DNA of 46,958 nt. Origin: Actinomyces sp. oral taxon 170 str. F0386 (GTDB lineage Bacteria > Actinomycetota > Actinomycetes > Actinomycetales > Actinomycetaceae). Position 1 is the stretch's first letter. Each line of letters starts with the position of its first letter. The stretch spans positions 90,048 to 137,005 of the forward strand of contig NZ_GL882540.1 of NCBI RefSeq assembly GCF_000195595.1, written 5' to 3'. The position numbers were made by a program, and so were the translations under genes. The notes beneath the pieces were generated by a model. That model saw only the letters and a list, made by a program, of their open reading frames with translations. It did no database searches and had not been told where the DNA came from. Below, piece by piece: positions 26,801 to 37,600 of this stretch.

Positions 26801-29329
26801 ACGGCGCTGGCGGACAACCTCACGAGGCGGTGGTCCACGAGTGCCGCCGACGGCTTGGACGCCACGACCTACGCGGCATGGATGCGTGCCGGCAACGAGG
26901 CCTCACTGGCGGCGCTGCTGGAGGCCTTCACGTGTGCAGGACTCTTCGGTGAGCCGGGGACCTACTACCACGACGGCGACGACGGAGATATCGTCGCCCA
27001 TCTCAAGCCCGCCCCTGAGTTCAGAAAGCTGGTGGACCGCTGGCTGGACATCCTCGTCTCCGAAGGAGTCCTGCTGCGTGACGACCGCGGTTTCAGTATC
27101 ACGAGGGAGAGCCTTGACTACTACCGCGTCGAAGAGAGATGGAACCGGTTCGCACAGCTCGAGGACGAGATGCGCAACGGCCCTGAGCTGTTCGAGTACC
27201 AGCGTTATGCGGCGAGCACCCTGCTGAGGCAGATGCGCGGCGAGGTGAATCCGGTGGACCTCTTCTTCCCCGGAGGCAGGACGGACAACGCCCGCGCGAT
27301 CTACGGGAGCAACCGTGTGAGCACTGCGATGAATGAGGCCGTGGCGGATGCCGTGGCCGGCATCGTTGAATCGCGCGGGGGCCGTACTGTCAGGATCCTC
27401 GAGGTCGGCGCCGGCGTGGGAGCGACGACGGACTACATACTGCCTCGTCTTCCCGACTCTGTTGCGGAGTACCGGTTCACTGATATCTCCACCTTCTTCC
27501 TGCGTCACGCCAAGGAGGAGTACGGCCAGTACGATTTCATGAGCTACGGGCTCCTCGACATCAACTCCGAGTGCGCCGGCCAGGATATTGAGGTGGGTGC
27601 GTACGACGTCATCGTCTGCGCCAACGTGCTGCACAACTCGGTGAACATCGATGAGGTCTTCACCAGATTGAACCAGCTGCGAAGCCACGACGGGGTCATC
27701 GTGCTGGTAGAGCCCGTGACCGAGCTGTATGCCGCTCTCATATCGATATCCATCAAGATGAGCCTGGTGGACTTCACGGACGTGCGCGGCGGCACTCACA
27801 AGGTGTTCATCACGGATGAGCAGTGGGAGGACGTGATCGCTCGGGCGGGCCTGGAGCGGATCGCCGAGTACCCCGCCGAAGGAGACCCTCTTCGCGAATG
27901 CGGTCAACGGCTGCTCGTGGTTGGGTCGAGTGCCGTTCGCCTGGAGGCTGAGGCCGACCTGCTGGCTTTCCTCGCCGAGAACCTTCCCGGATACATGGTG
28001 CCCGCCTCTGTCACGATCATGGATGCGTTGCCGTTGAGCGCGAACGGAAAAATCGACAGGAAGGCGCTGATCCGGGAGCGCTCCAACGTCCTCGCGGCCC
28101 CGGGCGCCTCAGCAGCATCGCCACTGAAGGGCGACCTCGAGGAAGAGATCGCGGCAGTGTGGAGTGACGTGCTCGATATTGAACGAATCGAGCGCGACGA
28201 CGACTTCTACGCCTTGGGCGGGGACTCTCTCCTCATGGCCCAGACCGTCACGAGAATGCGTCGGGAAGTAACCGCCTTGAGCCGACTGACCTGGGACTTC
28301 ATCATGCGCGAGATGCTGAGGCGCCCCACGGTGGCGGGGATCGCAGCGGCGACCAGCGCTGTTGCCGTGGCCGATGACGACCTGCCCGCGGATCCCTCCC
28401 AGGGCAAGCGCATGCACGTCTATGCGGCCCCTGAAGGCAGTAGGAGGTGCCGGGCGGTGTTTCATGCCGGAACCGGCCGCCTCAAGGACTACGAGCACCT
28501 CGTACCGGCACTTATGGACCAGGACCCCCAGATCGCTCACGTCGGGTTCACAGCCGCAGACGCGGATGAGTACCTGGACAGCCCTGTCGACTCGCTGATG
28601 ACCGAGCGAGCACGTCTGTATGCCCAGGACCTCTTGGACCTGGACATGGACAGCTATGAGCTGGTCGGGTACTGCATCGGAGGCTTTCTCGCCATCGAGA
28701 CGGCGAAGATCCTCACCGAGCTGGGCAGAACCGTCAGCAGAGTCGTTGTTATCAGCACGCACCTGTGCCCGCACCGCATCGCCAATGAGATGCTGTGCGA
28801 GCTGGCCTATGGATGCGTTCTCGAGGCGGATCCGGGCGACATCGGTGCTCCATTCAGTCTGGACCAGCTCAGTAGTGCTCTCAACCAGATTCTTGATGGC
28901 GTCAACCGTGATATCACGGATGAGGAGCTCTGCGCTCTTGACGGTCAGAACGCTTCTATGGGCGCATTCTTCACCGAGTTGTCGCGGTTGTCGCCGAGAA
29001 GCCGGAGGCGGCGAGTCTACAAGGCCATTGAGGGAATCGAGGCCGACTCAGACAGCGCGCACACGATGCTGGAGATCCTCTACGACGTCTTCAGGCACTC
29101 TCTGCGGGGAACGATCGGCTACGTTCCGGACGTCTATCTGGGCAAGGTTCTCGTCCTGCAGCCGGAGCACGGTGTCGAGGGCTTTTACCCCTCGTTCGGC
29201 GGAGACGTCGATTGGCCCGGCACTGTTCTGGGAGAGCTGGAGACGGCGACCGTGAGCGGCTCACACGCAACCTGCCTGCTCGAGGACCACTATCGCTCCA
29301 TCCTTCGTCACTTCGACGAGAGGCGGTGA
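23852..29329 (+). CDS. NRPS-1: docking-Cy-A(Cys)-MT-PCP-TE, terminal module
   Basis: This 1825-residue synthetase adds, cyclises and releases the last cysteine. Order: TubC-type docking domain (1-55); heterocyclisation domain (about 68-500) with DxxxxD as DMTIAD (Asp202, Asp207); adenylation domain (from about 525; core FTSGSTGTPKG near 668) whose pocket residues D-L-Y-N-L-S-L-I-W predict Cys. A methyltransferase is inserted between cores A8 and A10, with an intact SAM motif LEVGAGVGATT near 1183. The carrier has GGDSL with Ser1457 or so. The thioesterase (about 1520-1825) has GYCIGG, so its nucleophile is Cys1608 rather than Ser. GTG 23852 follows GGGAGA. HMWP2- and PchF-like relatives are known. 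It should act after NRPS-2 although its gene lies first. Confidence 0.93.
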   Translation: MSVENLIEGLRRRGVVLWDNGNRLGYRCPQGVLTQEDMAAIKEHKTEILSYLKTVNRIEHDAESRYEPFPMTDIQRAYNTGRYVGYELGGTGCHSYVELRAPRLDRARLEAAWHDLIRRHDLLSAVVMPPDMIRVVPFGEGPVPPVLKEHDLRGHDPQVPDEDYLRCRREMEDRAYSPGEWPLHEFRLLQFDDYSIIQFSVDMTIADFVSVQVMVDELMALYDGKPLDPLPETTFRDIVISRASRRGSAAGKAEYDSSRQYWQDAVGSLPGRPFLPVENGVGEVDGPVRFTRRTWTCPPRSWASLVSWARKHAVTPSSILLAVYTDVLRRWSSSPDFCVNVTSMSRDSSITGIERIVGDFTDVTVHASRAHPGPFIDRVRATQQQLAEELSHAAFPGTEVLREMGRAKGESIVIPVVFTGALGSSPRRQADGTLELVYGVSRTPQVWIDCQALEDDGTCRINWDVREGTIPTSILQDMWESFTQALDRLIDDESVWQSDDVVRLTSRMQDVRARIRPTDTEHPATTLHAAFWEQVRNRPGDIALVHDGRRYSYGQVAEYVQALEPRLSDVGVGDRVAIVLRRSVWQVAAVLAVLSAGAAYVPIDHDQPAARRERMMSVCRPRLVIADAGYRAPNDRVAVIDVEGLCPSPWTGPLPAPVPVDSPAYIIFTSGSTGTPKGVVMTHAAAMNTISDVNERFGRSRPRTVLGVSRLSFDLSVYDIFGTFASAGALVLPTETEAKDPSAWIDLMHAAGVDTWNSVPALFEMLLQERQAESLPPDRDLELVLLSGDLIPRTLPAQARPAFPHAELVSLGGATEAGIWSIYHVMTHHTGKENIPYGVPLSRQRVQVLDEFLNECPDGVTGLIHISGDSLATEYCGDPETTAQKFCFSARQNRRLYNTGDIGSYRSDGVIDFHGRADSQVKINGYRVETGEIASVLHRHEAVGQAAVITEDVNGTKRLRAFVTPADKGISAVDAAPGGSETPTALADNLTRRWSTSAADGLDATTYAAWMRAGNEASLAALLEAFTCAGLFGEPGTYYHDGDDGDIVAHLKPAPEFRKLVDRWLDILVSEGVLLRDDRGFSITRESLDYYRVEERWNRFAQLEDEMRNGPELFEYQRYAASTLLRQMRGEVNPVDLFFPGGRTDNARAIYGSNRVSTAMNEAVADAVAGIVESRGGRTVRILEVGAGVGATTDYILPRLPDSVAEYRFTDISTFFLRHAKEEYGQYDFMSYGLLDINSECAGQDIEVGAYDVIVCANVLHNSVNIDEVFTRLNQLRSHDGVIVLVEPVTELYAALISISIKMSLVDFTDVRGGTHKVFITDEQWEDVIARAGLERIAEYPAEGDPLRECGQRLLVVGSSAVRLEAEADLLAFLAENLPGYMVPASVTIMDALPLSANGKIDRKALIRERSNVLAAPGASAASPLKGDLEEEIAAVWSDVLDIERIERDDDFYALGGDSLLMAQTVTRMRREVTALSRLTWDFIMREMLRRPTVAGIAAATSAVAVADDDLPADPSQGKRMHVYAAPEGSRRCRAVFHAGTGRLKDYEHLVPALMDQDPQIAHVGFTAADADEYLDSPVDSLMTERARLYAQDLLDLDMDSYELVGYCIGGFLAIETAKILTELGRTVSRVVVISTHLCPHRIANEMLCELAYGCVLEADPGDIGAPFSLDQLSSALNQILDGVNRDITDEELCALDGQNASMGAFFTELSRLSPRSRRRRVYKAIEGIEADSDSAHTMLEILYDVFRHSLRGTIGYVPDVYLGKVLVLQPEHGVEGFYPSFGGDVDWPGTVLGELETATVSGSHATCLLEDHYRSILRHFDERR

Positions 29330-29335
29330 CGGACC

Positions 29336-29944
29336 ATGGCTCAGGTCGGACACGTCATCTACAAGGCTGATGACCTCGAACAGGCGGTCTCGCGCTTTCG
29401 CGATCAGGGTTTCGATGTCGAGTACGGAAAGGCGAAGAATCCCGGGAACGCCGTGATCTACTTCTCCACGGGCCCCTACCTCGAGATCATCTCCGGGGTC
29501 TTCATGCCCCGCTTTGTGCGCGCCTACCTCGCCATGCGCGGACGGGGCAGGCTTGTGGCCGCCTCGGATTCCGTCGCGGGGTCTCGGGAGGGGTACAGCA
29601 GGGTCGTCTTCGAGGTACCACAGCAGGAGTTCACGAGGCTGGCCCGTATCTACCGCGATCATGGTCTTAGAACCCTCTCGCCTCGCATCTCTCGGCGGGA
29701 CCCGCACGGCCGGAAGCTGTCGTGCCGCTGCCTCGTTCCTGACGCCTGGCACGTGCCGATGTTCGTGACTCCCTTCGCCATTGACACGCACCGCAGCTCT
29801 CCCCATCCCAACGGCATGACCCGGATCGAGGGGATCGTCTATGAGGGGAGCGCAACCGCTGTGGACATCTGTCGCAGAGCCGGTGCCGAGGAGCTGCTCA
29901 CCTACCGGCTCGGCGCCGGAGACATCTCAGTGAGGTTCGCGTGA
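29336..29944 (+). CDS. VOC (glyoxalase-fold) protein
   Basis: This 202-residue protein begins GHVIYKADDLEQAVSRFRDQG, abbreviated here as GHVIYKADDLEQAVSRF, the usual first strand and helix of the vicinal oxygen chelate fold, and continues with YFSTGPYLEIIS. It resembles the glyoxalase-like family PF13468. One conserved metal ligand, His5, and Glu in YLEII are visible; the remaining ligands are not certain. It lies six bases after NRPS-1 and overlaps the AMP ligase, so it belongs to the operon. It could modify the starter, protect against or bind the product, or be a lyase; no reaction can be assigned. It is not a usual part of yersiniabactin or pyochelin loci. Confidence 0.7.
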   Translation: MAQVGHVIYKADDLEQAVSRFRDQGFDVEYGKAKNPGNAVIYFSTGPYLEIISGVFMPRFVRAYLAMRGRGRLVAASDSVAGSREGYSRVVFEVPQQEFTRLARIYRDHGLRTLSPRISRRDPHGRKLSCRCLVPDAWHVPMFVTPFAIDTHRSSPHPNGMTRIEGIVYEGSATAVDICRRAGAEELLTYRLGAGDISVRFA

Positions 29945-31602
29945 TGGGAGGGCGGATGAGACACGATCGGGTCCTCGCCGAGTACGAGTCACGCGGCTAC
30001 CTCTCCAGGAGGACGCTTCACGAGGAGCTGCGCGAGGTGTGTCTGCGACAGCCGGGCTCACGGGCCGTTGTCGCTGCGGATGCCACGCTCACCTACGCCC
30101 AGCTCGATCGGGCCATCACCGGGTACGCACGGGACTTCCTGGCCAAGGGGCTCTCGAGAGGTGACCAGGTGCTGCTCCAGCTTCCCAACAGCGCCGCCTA
30201 CGTGGTGACCTTGTTCGCACTCATGCGCATCGGCGTCGTGCCCACGCTGTTACTGCCGTCGCACCGTCGCAGCGAGGTGACCTCACTGGCCCACGAGCTT
30301 CATCCCGTGGCCTACATCGGTGGACGTGACCAGCTCGGTTTCGACTGCGTCGAGATGGTGGAGCAGCTGGATCCTGGGACCCTGGGGACCCGGTTCATAT
30401 ACGCCGACTCCGGGGCCGAACGCGACGGCGACGTACCTCGTCACCGTTTACCCGGCCTGCAGGTCGGCGAGGCCTCTGACTGTCTCAACGCCGTCGACGC
30501 CGCAGCCGCCTCGTTGGACCCGTCGCACCACCGCGACGTGGCACTCAACCTGCTCTCCGGCGGAACGACGAGCAACCCCAAGATCATCCCGCGAGTGCAC
30601 GAGGCGTACGCCTACAACGCGCGGGCCGCTGCGCGACGCTGCGGTGTCGGCGCCCACAGCGTCTACATGGCGGTGCTCTCCACCTCACACGACTTTCCGC
30701 TGGCCAACCCCGGCATCCTGGGAACCCTTCTCCACGGTGGAACAGTCGTCATGTGCCACACCGCGGCCTTCGACGAGGCCTTCGCCGCGATCGAGGCCAA
30801 CGCAGTGACCATGACGGCCATCGTCCCGGCGATCGCCGAGGTGTGGAACGAGGCGTGGGACTGGTACCCGGCCGACACCTCCTCTCTGCGACAGATCCTT
30901 GTGGGTGCGGCCAGGTTCGATGAGGCGCTGGGGCGGGAGATCATCTCCAAGACCGGGGTGACGATCCAACAGGGGTACGGGCTGGGCGAGGGGATCACGA
31001 CCTTCACATCGCTCGATGACCCCCTGCCGGTGGCGCTGAACACGCAGGGGACACCGATCTCCTCCGGGGACGAGCTGCGAGTCGTCGACCCGCAGGGACA
31101 AGACCTCCCCGCGGGGACTCCTGGCGAGATCATCGAGAAGGGCCCCTACACCTTCCTCGGCTACCAGGGATCGCACGCCTCGGACGAGTGCTTCACCGAG
31201 GACGGCTTCTTCAGGACCGGTGACCGGGGGTACCTCGACGAGCAGGGCAACCTCGTGGTCTGCGGGCGTGTCGTCGAGCAGATCAACAGGCTGGGGGAGA
31301 ACGTCTCGCCCCAGGAGATCGAGCAGCTGCTGGGGCAACTCGAGGAGATTCGGGAGGTCGCCGTCTTCGGTGTCCCGGATGCGGAGCTGGGGGAGAGGAC
31401 GGTGGCGGCTGTCGTCACCGAGTCGTCAGAGCTCGATCGCCGAGCCGTCCTCGACATCTTCGTCAAGCGGGGGATCGCCCGCTACAAGGTGCCCGATGAG
31501 GTGGTCGTCGTCGAGGCGATTCCCCTGACCAACATCGGCAAGACCGACAAGAGATCGCTTCGAGCGCTGGTATCGGAGCGACATGCCGATCAGGCGGACT
31601 GA
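29944..31602 (+). CDS. stand-alone starter-acid AMP ligase, DhbE/YbtE-like
   Basis: This 552-residue enzyme should activate the starter acid and load it onto the ArCP of NRPS-2. It has LLSGGTTSNPKIIPR as the P-loop, GEG-TT-FTSLDDP at the A5 position, FFRTGDRG and the final Lys in TNIGKTDK. DhbE-type enzymes carry HNYPLSSPG with Asn235, which contacts the aryl acid 2-hydroxyl; here the segment is HDFPLANPG. Other pocket positions also differ from DHB or salicylate enzymes (Leu for Gln299, Gly for Val322, Thr-Thr for Val330-Asn331, by my manual alignment). The acid may therefore be unusual. It starts in a TGATG overlap with the VOC gene; GTG 29941 is the next alternative, ATG 29956 a third. No aryl-acid synthase is in the window. 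Confidence 0.85.
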   Translation: MGGRMRHDRVLAEYESRGYLSRRTLHEELREVCLRQPGSRAVVAADATLTYAQLDRAITGYARDFLAKGLSRGDQVLLQLPNSAAYVVTLFALMRIGVVPTLLLPSHRRSEVTSLAHELHPVAYIGGRDQLGFDCVEMVEQLDPGTLGTRFIYADSGAERDGDVPRHRLPGLQVGEASDCLNAVDAAAASLDPSHHRDVALNLLSGGTTSNPKIIPRVHEAYAYNARAAARRCGVGAHSVYMAVLSTSHDFPLANPGILGTLLHGGTVVMCHTAAFDEAFAAIEANAVTMTAIVPAIAEVWNEAWDWYPADTSSLRQILVGAARFDEALGREIISKTGVTIQQGYGLGEGITTFTSLDDPLPVALNTQGTPISSGDELRVVDPQGQDLPAGTPGEIIEKGPYTFLGYQGSHASDECFTEDGFFRTGDRGYLDEQGNLVVCGRVVEQINRLGENVSPQEIEQLLGQLEEIREVAVFGVPDAELGERTVAAVVTESSELDRRAVLDIFVKRGIARYKVPDEVVVVEAIPLTNIGKTDKRSLRALVSERHADQAD

Positions 31603-31615
31603 GGAAGGACAACGC

Positions 31616-34600
31616 GTGCTGACCAAAGACGAGATCCGTGAGCGGCTCCGCAGCTCTCTGTCCACGTTGATCGGTGACGGGGTTGCGCTGGAGGACGCGG
31701 ACAACCTTCTTCAGCTGGGGCTGGAGTCCCTCCCCACTATGCGACTGCTCGCCGAGTGGATCAAACAGGGGTACCGCGTGTCCTTCGGCTCCTTCATGCG
31801 CAGTCCTACCATCGCCCAGTGGGCCGACATGTTGCACGAAGCCGCTCCCGGAGAGCCGGCCGACGACTCGGCTAATGACCAGGCTGACGTCCCTGATGGA
31901 GGCACTTCGGCGGATAGCAACCCTCGTCTCTCTGACGCTGCAGACTTCGAGCCCTTCGACCTCACAGACGTCCAGTACGCCTATTGGATCGGCCGCGGCC
32001 GGGAGCAGCAGCTGGGCGGTGTCGGTTGCCACGGGTACGTCGAGATCGAGGCTGGAGCTGTCGACGCATCACGGTTGGAGGCCAGCTGGAACGTCGTGCT
32101 GCGAGCACACCCCATGCTCAGGGCCTGCTACACCCGAGACGGTCAGCAGCGTGTGCTGCCCGAGCCACCGGATGCCAGCGTCGTCGTGCACGATCTGACC
32201 GACCTGGATGAGCAGGGACAACAGACGGCGCTCCTGGAGATGCGCGACTCACTGTCCCACCGGCTGCTGGACATTGAGAACGGCCAGGTGTGCTGCCTAC
32301 AGGTCAGCCGCCTGGGTCAGGGCCGCGCCATCGTCCACTTCGATATCGACCTTCTCGTGTGCGACGTGCGCAGCTTCCAGATCATCCTGCGCGACCTGGC
32401 CCGCCACTACCTCACCGGACAGCCGCCCAGGGTGGACCCGTCCTGGAGCTTCGCGACCTATCTGAAGGAGAAAACGCGCCGGGACGCGGCGAACCGTGAG
32501 CAGGACAAGGAGTACTGGCGCTCGCGCCTCCCCGAGCTGGCCGGAGGCCCTCGGCTCCCTGTGCGTCAGGGGGCGGAGCTGACAACGATCCCACGTTTCA
32601 CCCGCCGTTCGCACACCTTCAACCAGAAGTCCTGGCAGGACCTGCGGGCACTGTGCGAGGACCACGGGACGACCCCGGCCATGGTCCTGCTGACCGCGTA
32701 CGCGCGCACCATCGCCCGCTGGAGCGAGGACAAGCGGTTCCTCATCAGCATCCCACTGTTCAACCGGGACTCCGATCCTGCGATCGAGGACGTCGTCGCC
32801 GACTTCACCACCCTCACCCTCACCCAGGTCGATCAGTCGCGTCACCGCCGTTTCGTCGATGACCTCCACGCCATCCAGGACTCCTTCTACGAGGACGTCT
32901 CCCACTCGGCGTACTCCGCGGTCAAGGTGCTGCGCGACCTGCGCTCCCAGCGGGGCGAGCAGGTCCTCGCCCCGGTGGTGTTCTCCTGCAACCTCGGCAG
33001 CCCCCTGGTGAACGAGGAGTTCGTCGAGGCACTCGGCGAGATCGGGTACATGATCTCGCAGACTCCTCAGGTGTGGATCGACCTGCAGGTCTTCAACACC
33101 ATCGACGGGTTCACCCTCATCTGGGACGCCGTCGAGCAGATCTTCCCCACCGGACTCCTGGATGAGATGTTCGACTGCCTTGTCCGTGAGATCGAACGGG
33201 TCGTCTCCGGCGGGCTGGATCGCACCGACGTCGTCGAGAGCCGCGGCGTGGCTCAGCGCCGTCAAGCGCTCGCGGACCTGCCCCGGTGGCGGCTGCCCGA
33301 CTCGACGCTCATCGACCGCTTCCTCGACACCGCGGCACGTCACCCGCAGGCCGCAGCCATCAGTACCGGCGACGGCCGGGTGATGACGTACCACGAGCTG
33401 GCCGCTTGCGCCCGAGCAGTGGCCCAGTCCCTGGTGGCAGCCGGAGCGGGCGTAGGAGATCTGGCGGCCGTGATACTTCCCCGGGGACCGGAGCAGATCG
33501 TCGCGGCACTCGGAGTCATGGTTGCCGGCATGGCCTACGTACCGATCAGTCAGAGTCAGCCTCAGCAACGGGTCACCGCCATCATCTCCTCTCCTCGACT
33601 GCGCTTCCTTCTGACTGACGACCCCTCGCCGGATCACTGGGCGCAAGCCGGCGTTGCCGCCATCTCCCTCGACGAGGCCCTTGCCGGTGACCAGGACGTC
33701 AGTCTTCCCGTCGTGGGGCCAGAGGATTCCGCCTACGTCATCTACACGTCGGGAACGACGGGGACGCCCAAGGGCGTGGAGATGAGCCACGGCGCCGTGT
33801 GGAACACGATCGAGGCGGTGAGCAGAAGAATCGGGCTGGGCCCCCAGGATGCGGTCCTGGGCGTCTCGGCCTTTGACTTCGACCTCTCGGTCTACGACGC
33901 CTTCGGCACCCTCTGCGCCGGGGGAACGCTGGTGACGATTCCCGAGTCGGCTCGTCGTGACGCCGACTACTGGCTCAGGGCGCTTCAGTCTCACCGCATC
34001 ACCGTGTGGAACTCGGTTCCCGTGCTGTTCGAGATGCTTCTGACCAGCGCCGAGCAGGACCCGCTGGCGTTGGCGAGCCTGCGTCACGTCCTGCTGTCCG
34101 GCGACTGGATCGACGTGAGCCTGCCGTCACGGATGAGGATGCTCGCGCCACGCTGCCGTCTGCTCGCGATGGGAGGGGCCACCGAGGCCGCGATCTGGTC
34201 GAATGCCCTCGACGTCGATGAGGTTCCCGAGGAGTGGGTATCCATCCCCTACGGGCGCGCGCTGGATCGCCAGGCCTACCGCGTGGTCGACGCCACCGGA
34301 CGGGACTGCCCGGACTACGTCGTCGGAGAACTATGGATCGGCGGGCTCGGTGTGGCCAAGGGATACGTTGACGACCCCCGACTCACACAGGACAAGTTCG
34401 TCATCCACGAAGGAAGCCGCTGGTACCGCACCGGCGACCTGGGACGGTTCTGGCACGACGGTACCCTGGAGTTCCTCGGCCGGTCCGACACTCAGATCAA
34501 GTTGCGCGGTCATCGCATCGAGCTCGGTGAGATCGAGGCCGCCTGTGAGGCGCTGCTCGCCGCGAAACGGGCCGTGTGCGTGCTGCACCCGGGGCAGAGC

Positions 34601-37600
34601 GCCCAGTCGCTGGTGGCATTCATCCAGCCGGAGACCGCCCCGGTCCCCGATCCCGTGCCGTCCGCGGCAGCGAGCCTGGAAGCCGCCGATGTGCTCGCTC
34701 CTCTCCTCACCGACGACGCGATGCTCGAGGCCATCGCGCACGACGAGGAGGTACAGGACGCATACGCCCGCCAGACCATGCGGCGGTGGATGCAGCACCT
34801 CGCAGATCACGATGCCGGTCGCAGCGCCGACGGCGCACCTGTCCGGCTCGATCGACTGTGGCGGCGGTGGGCGCAGTGGCTCGCCCAGGACACGGGGACG
34901 ACTCCTGTGACGGCAGCGGAGCGAGTGGAGCTCGACGGCTTCATCGCCCCCTTCGGCAAGGCGTTCATCGACAACGAGGCGCCGATGAACGCGGCCGACC
35001 TCGTCCAGTCACCCGACTTCCTGCCCATCGAGGCGTTTGTCGCCGATCGGCCTCTGGGCCGGTTCACGCATCGTGCGATCCGAGCGCTCCTGGACGAGAT
35101 CCACCGACAGCTCGGCAGCGGGCTGAGGGTGCTCGAGGTCGGTGCCAGACGGATGAACGAGACCGAGGAGTACCTCCGTATCACCCAGGCCTCCCAATAC
35201 GTCGTCGCGGACTACTCCCGCTACTACCTGGACCAGGTGGAACGGCTCGCAGACGGACGGCTCGAGCAGATGCTGCTCACGCCCCGGGCTCAGGCCTCGG
35301 CCACCGAGAAGAGGACATTCGCCGACCAAGGGATCGACCTGGCGATCTGCAACCAGACGCTCCATCAGTCCGTCGACATCGACGCGACTCTTCGCAGAAT
35401 CCGCAACCTGCTCAAGCCGCAGGGAACGCTGATCCTCCTCGAGCCGACGGCGTCGTCCCCACTGGCCGATATCAGCGCGGCATTCTTCAGTCCCGACTAT
35501 CGAGACGCCCGCCGTCATACCGGAGACATGCTTCTCACCGCGGAGGAATGGGCCGAGGCGCTGAGACGCACGGGCTACACCCGGATCTCGCGTGCCAACC
35601 TGACGGACTCCCTGATCCTCATGATCGCCTCCAGGACCGGAGCGGAGACTCCCACCCTCCTGTCGCAGCAGCACTACGAAGAGGCCATCGAGCTGTTGTC
35701 GACGCGATTGCCCGACTACATGCTGCCCCACAGGATCATGCGCGTATCGGACTTTCCCGTGACGACCAACGGCAAGGTGGACCGTAAAGCGCTCGCGGCC
35801 CTGGTACCGCTGGAGCAGCCTGAAGACGGCCAGGGCACTCGCGCAGAGCCTGTGACGCAGACCGAGGCCAGGCTGATCGAGATCTGGAACGCTCTGCTGG
35901 GGACGGATGCGAGTCCAGACAGCGACTACTTCCGACTCGGTGGTGACTCGTTGATGGCCACCAGGCTCAGGCGGCAGATCGAGGAGTGCTTCGAGATCGA
36001 GTTCAGCCTGGAGGTCGTCTTCGAGGCTCCGGTACTCGCTGATATGGCGGCGCGAATCGAGGCCAGTGCGAGCCAGGTCCCCTTCAAGGCCGAGCTGCCA
36101 CCGATGGAGCACGGTGAGGACCAGTACGCACCCTTCCCCCTGACCGATGTGCAGCAGTCCTACCTCATCGGGAGCTCAGGAGCCATCGAGCTGGGGGACG
36201 TATCGAGCCACTGCTACGTCGAGATGGACGTGCCCGTGCTCGATCTGGATCGGTTGGAGGACTCCTTCAACGCTCTCATCAGCCGTCACCCCATGCTCCG
36301 CGCCGTTGTCTGCGACGACGGTCTGACTCAGCGCTTCCTGCCAGAAGCGCCTCACTACACGATCGTCAACGTCCCGGACGACGAGACACCTGAGGACAGA
36401 CGGATCGCCGAGGTGAGGCGGGAGATGTCGTGTCAAAGGTTCGATCCCCGCCGCTGGCCGTGCTTCGACGTGCGATACACGGCCTTCGGGGACCGCGGCG
36501 CACGGCTCTTCCTCAGCTTCGACAACACCTTCGTCGACGGTTGGAGCATGTTCCAGGTGTTCCGCGAGTGGAAGGAGCTGTATGAGGCAGGCCCCCTGTC
36601 CATCGACGCGGAGGCGACCGCCTACTCCTTCAAGGACTACGTGGAGGCCACAGTCCGTCTGAAGGCCGGCGACGCGTATCACCGGGACCTGCAGTACTGG
36701 GAGGATCGCCTGGGCCAGATCCACCCGGCGCCGCAGCTGCCCGTGTCGCCCGTCGACGCCTCCTCGGAGTTCGTGAGGCAGCAGGCGCGTATCGACGCCC
36801 CCGTCTGGGGCGCTGCCAAGGAGCGGATACGAGCCGAGGGCCTGACCGAGGCCGCCTTCCTGGCGGAGGTCTACGCGGAGGTACTGGCTGCCTACAGCGA
36901 GAACCCGAGGCTCAGCATCAACCTGACGCAGTTCGACCGGATCCGGTTCGCTCCCGAGGTCGACTCCATCGTGGGTGACTTCACGAGCCTGTCGATCCTG
37001 AGCGTGGACACTCACAGCGGCTCCTCCTTCAGTGAGCGCGCTCGTGCGCTTCAACGGCGGATGTGGAGCAACCTCGCTCACAGCCACGTCTCCGGAGTCG
37101 CGGTGGAGCGCATGCTCAACCGGCAGCGCAGGTCCCAGGTCACCATGCCGGTGGTGTTCACCTGCGGGCTGGGCGTCGTCGAGCAGGGCCCAGATACTGC
37201 TCATCCGTATCTGGGGAGTATCGACCATGGTCTGTCTCAGACACCTCAGGTGTGGATGGACCTGCAGGTGTACGACGACGCCGGAAGCCTTGTCCTCAAC
37301 CTCGACTCCGTTGAAGGCATCTTCCCCGACGGGATGGTGGCCGAGATGTTCCAAGCACTCACTCAGGCCGTACGGCTACTGGCGACGACCTCAACCTTCT
37401 GCGATGAGACGCTCACGGTCTGCCCGAGGTTCAACACGGAGGTGATCGCCGAGCTCAACGCCACCGAGACATCGGATGTCGGAGCCTCGGACGCGAGAAC
37501 CACCGAACCGACGCTGCTCGGACTGTTCCACGAGAGCCGTCACCGTTACGCCGAGCGGGCAGCGGTGATCGATCAGTCACGCGAGCTGACCTATGCCGAG

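Noticed and set aside
34630-35670. second active methyltransferase in NRPS-2
   Set aside because: The SAM-binding loop is degraded, so I call it degenerate or epimerase-like rather than active.
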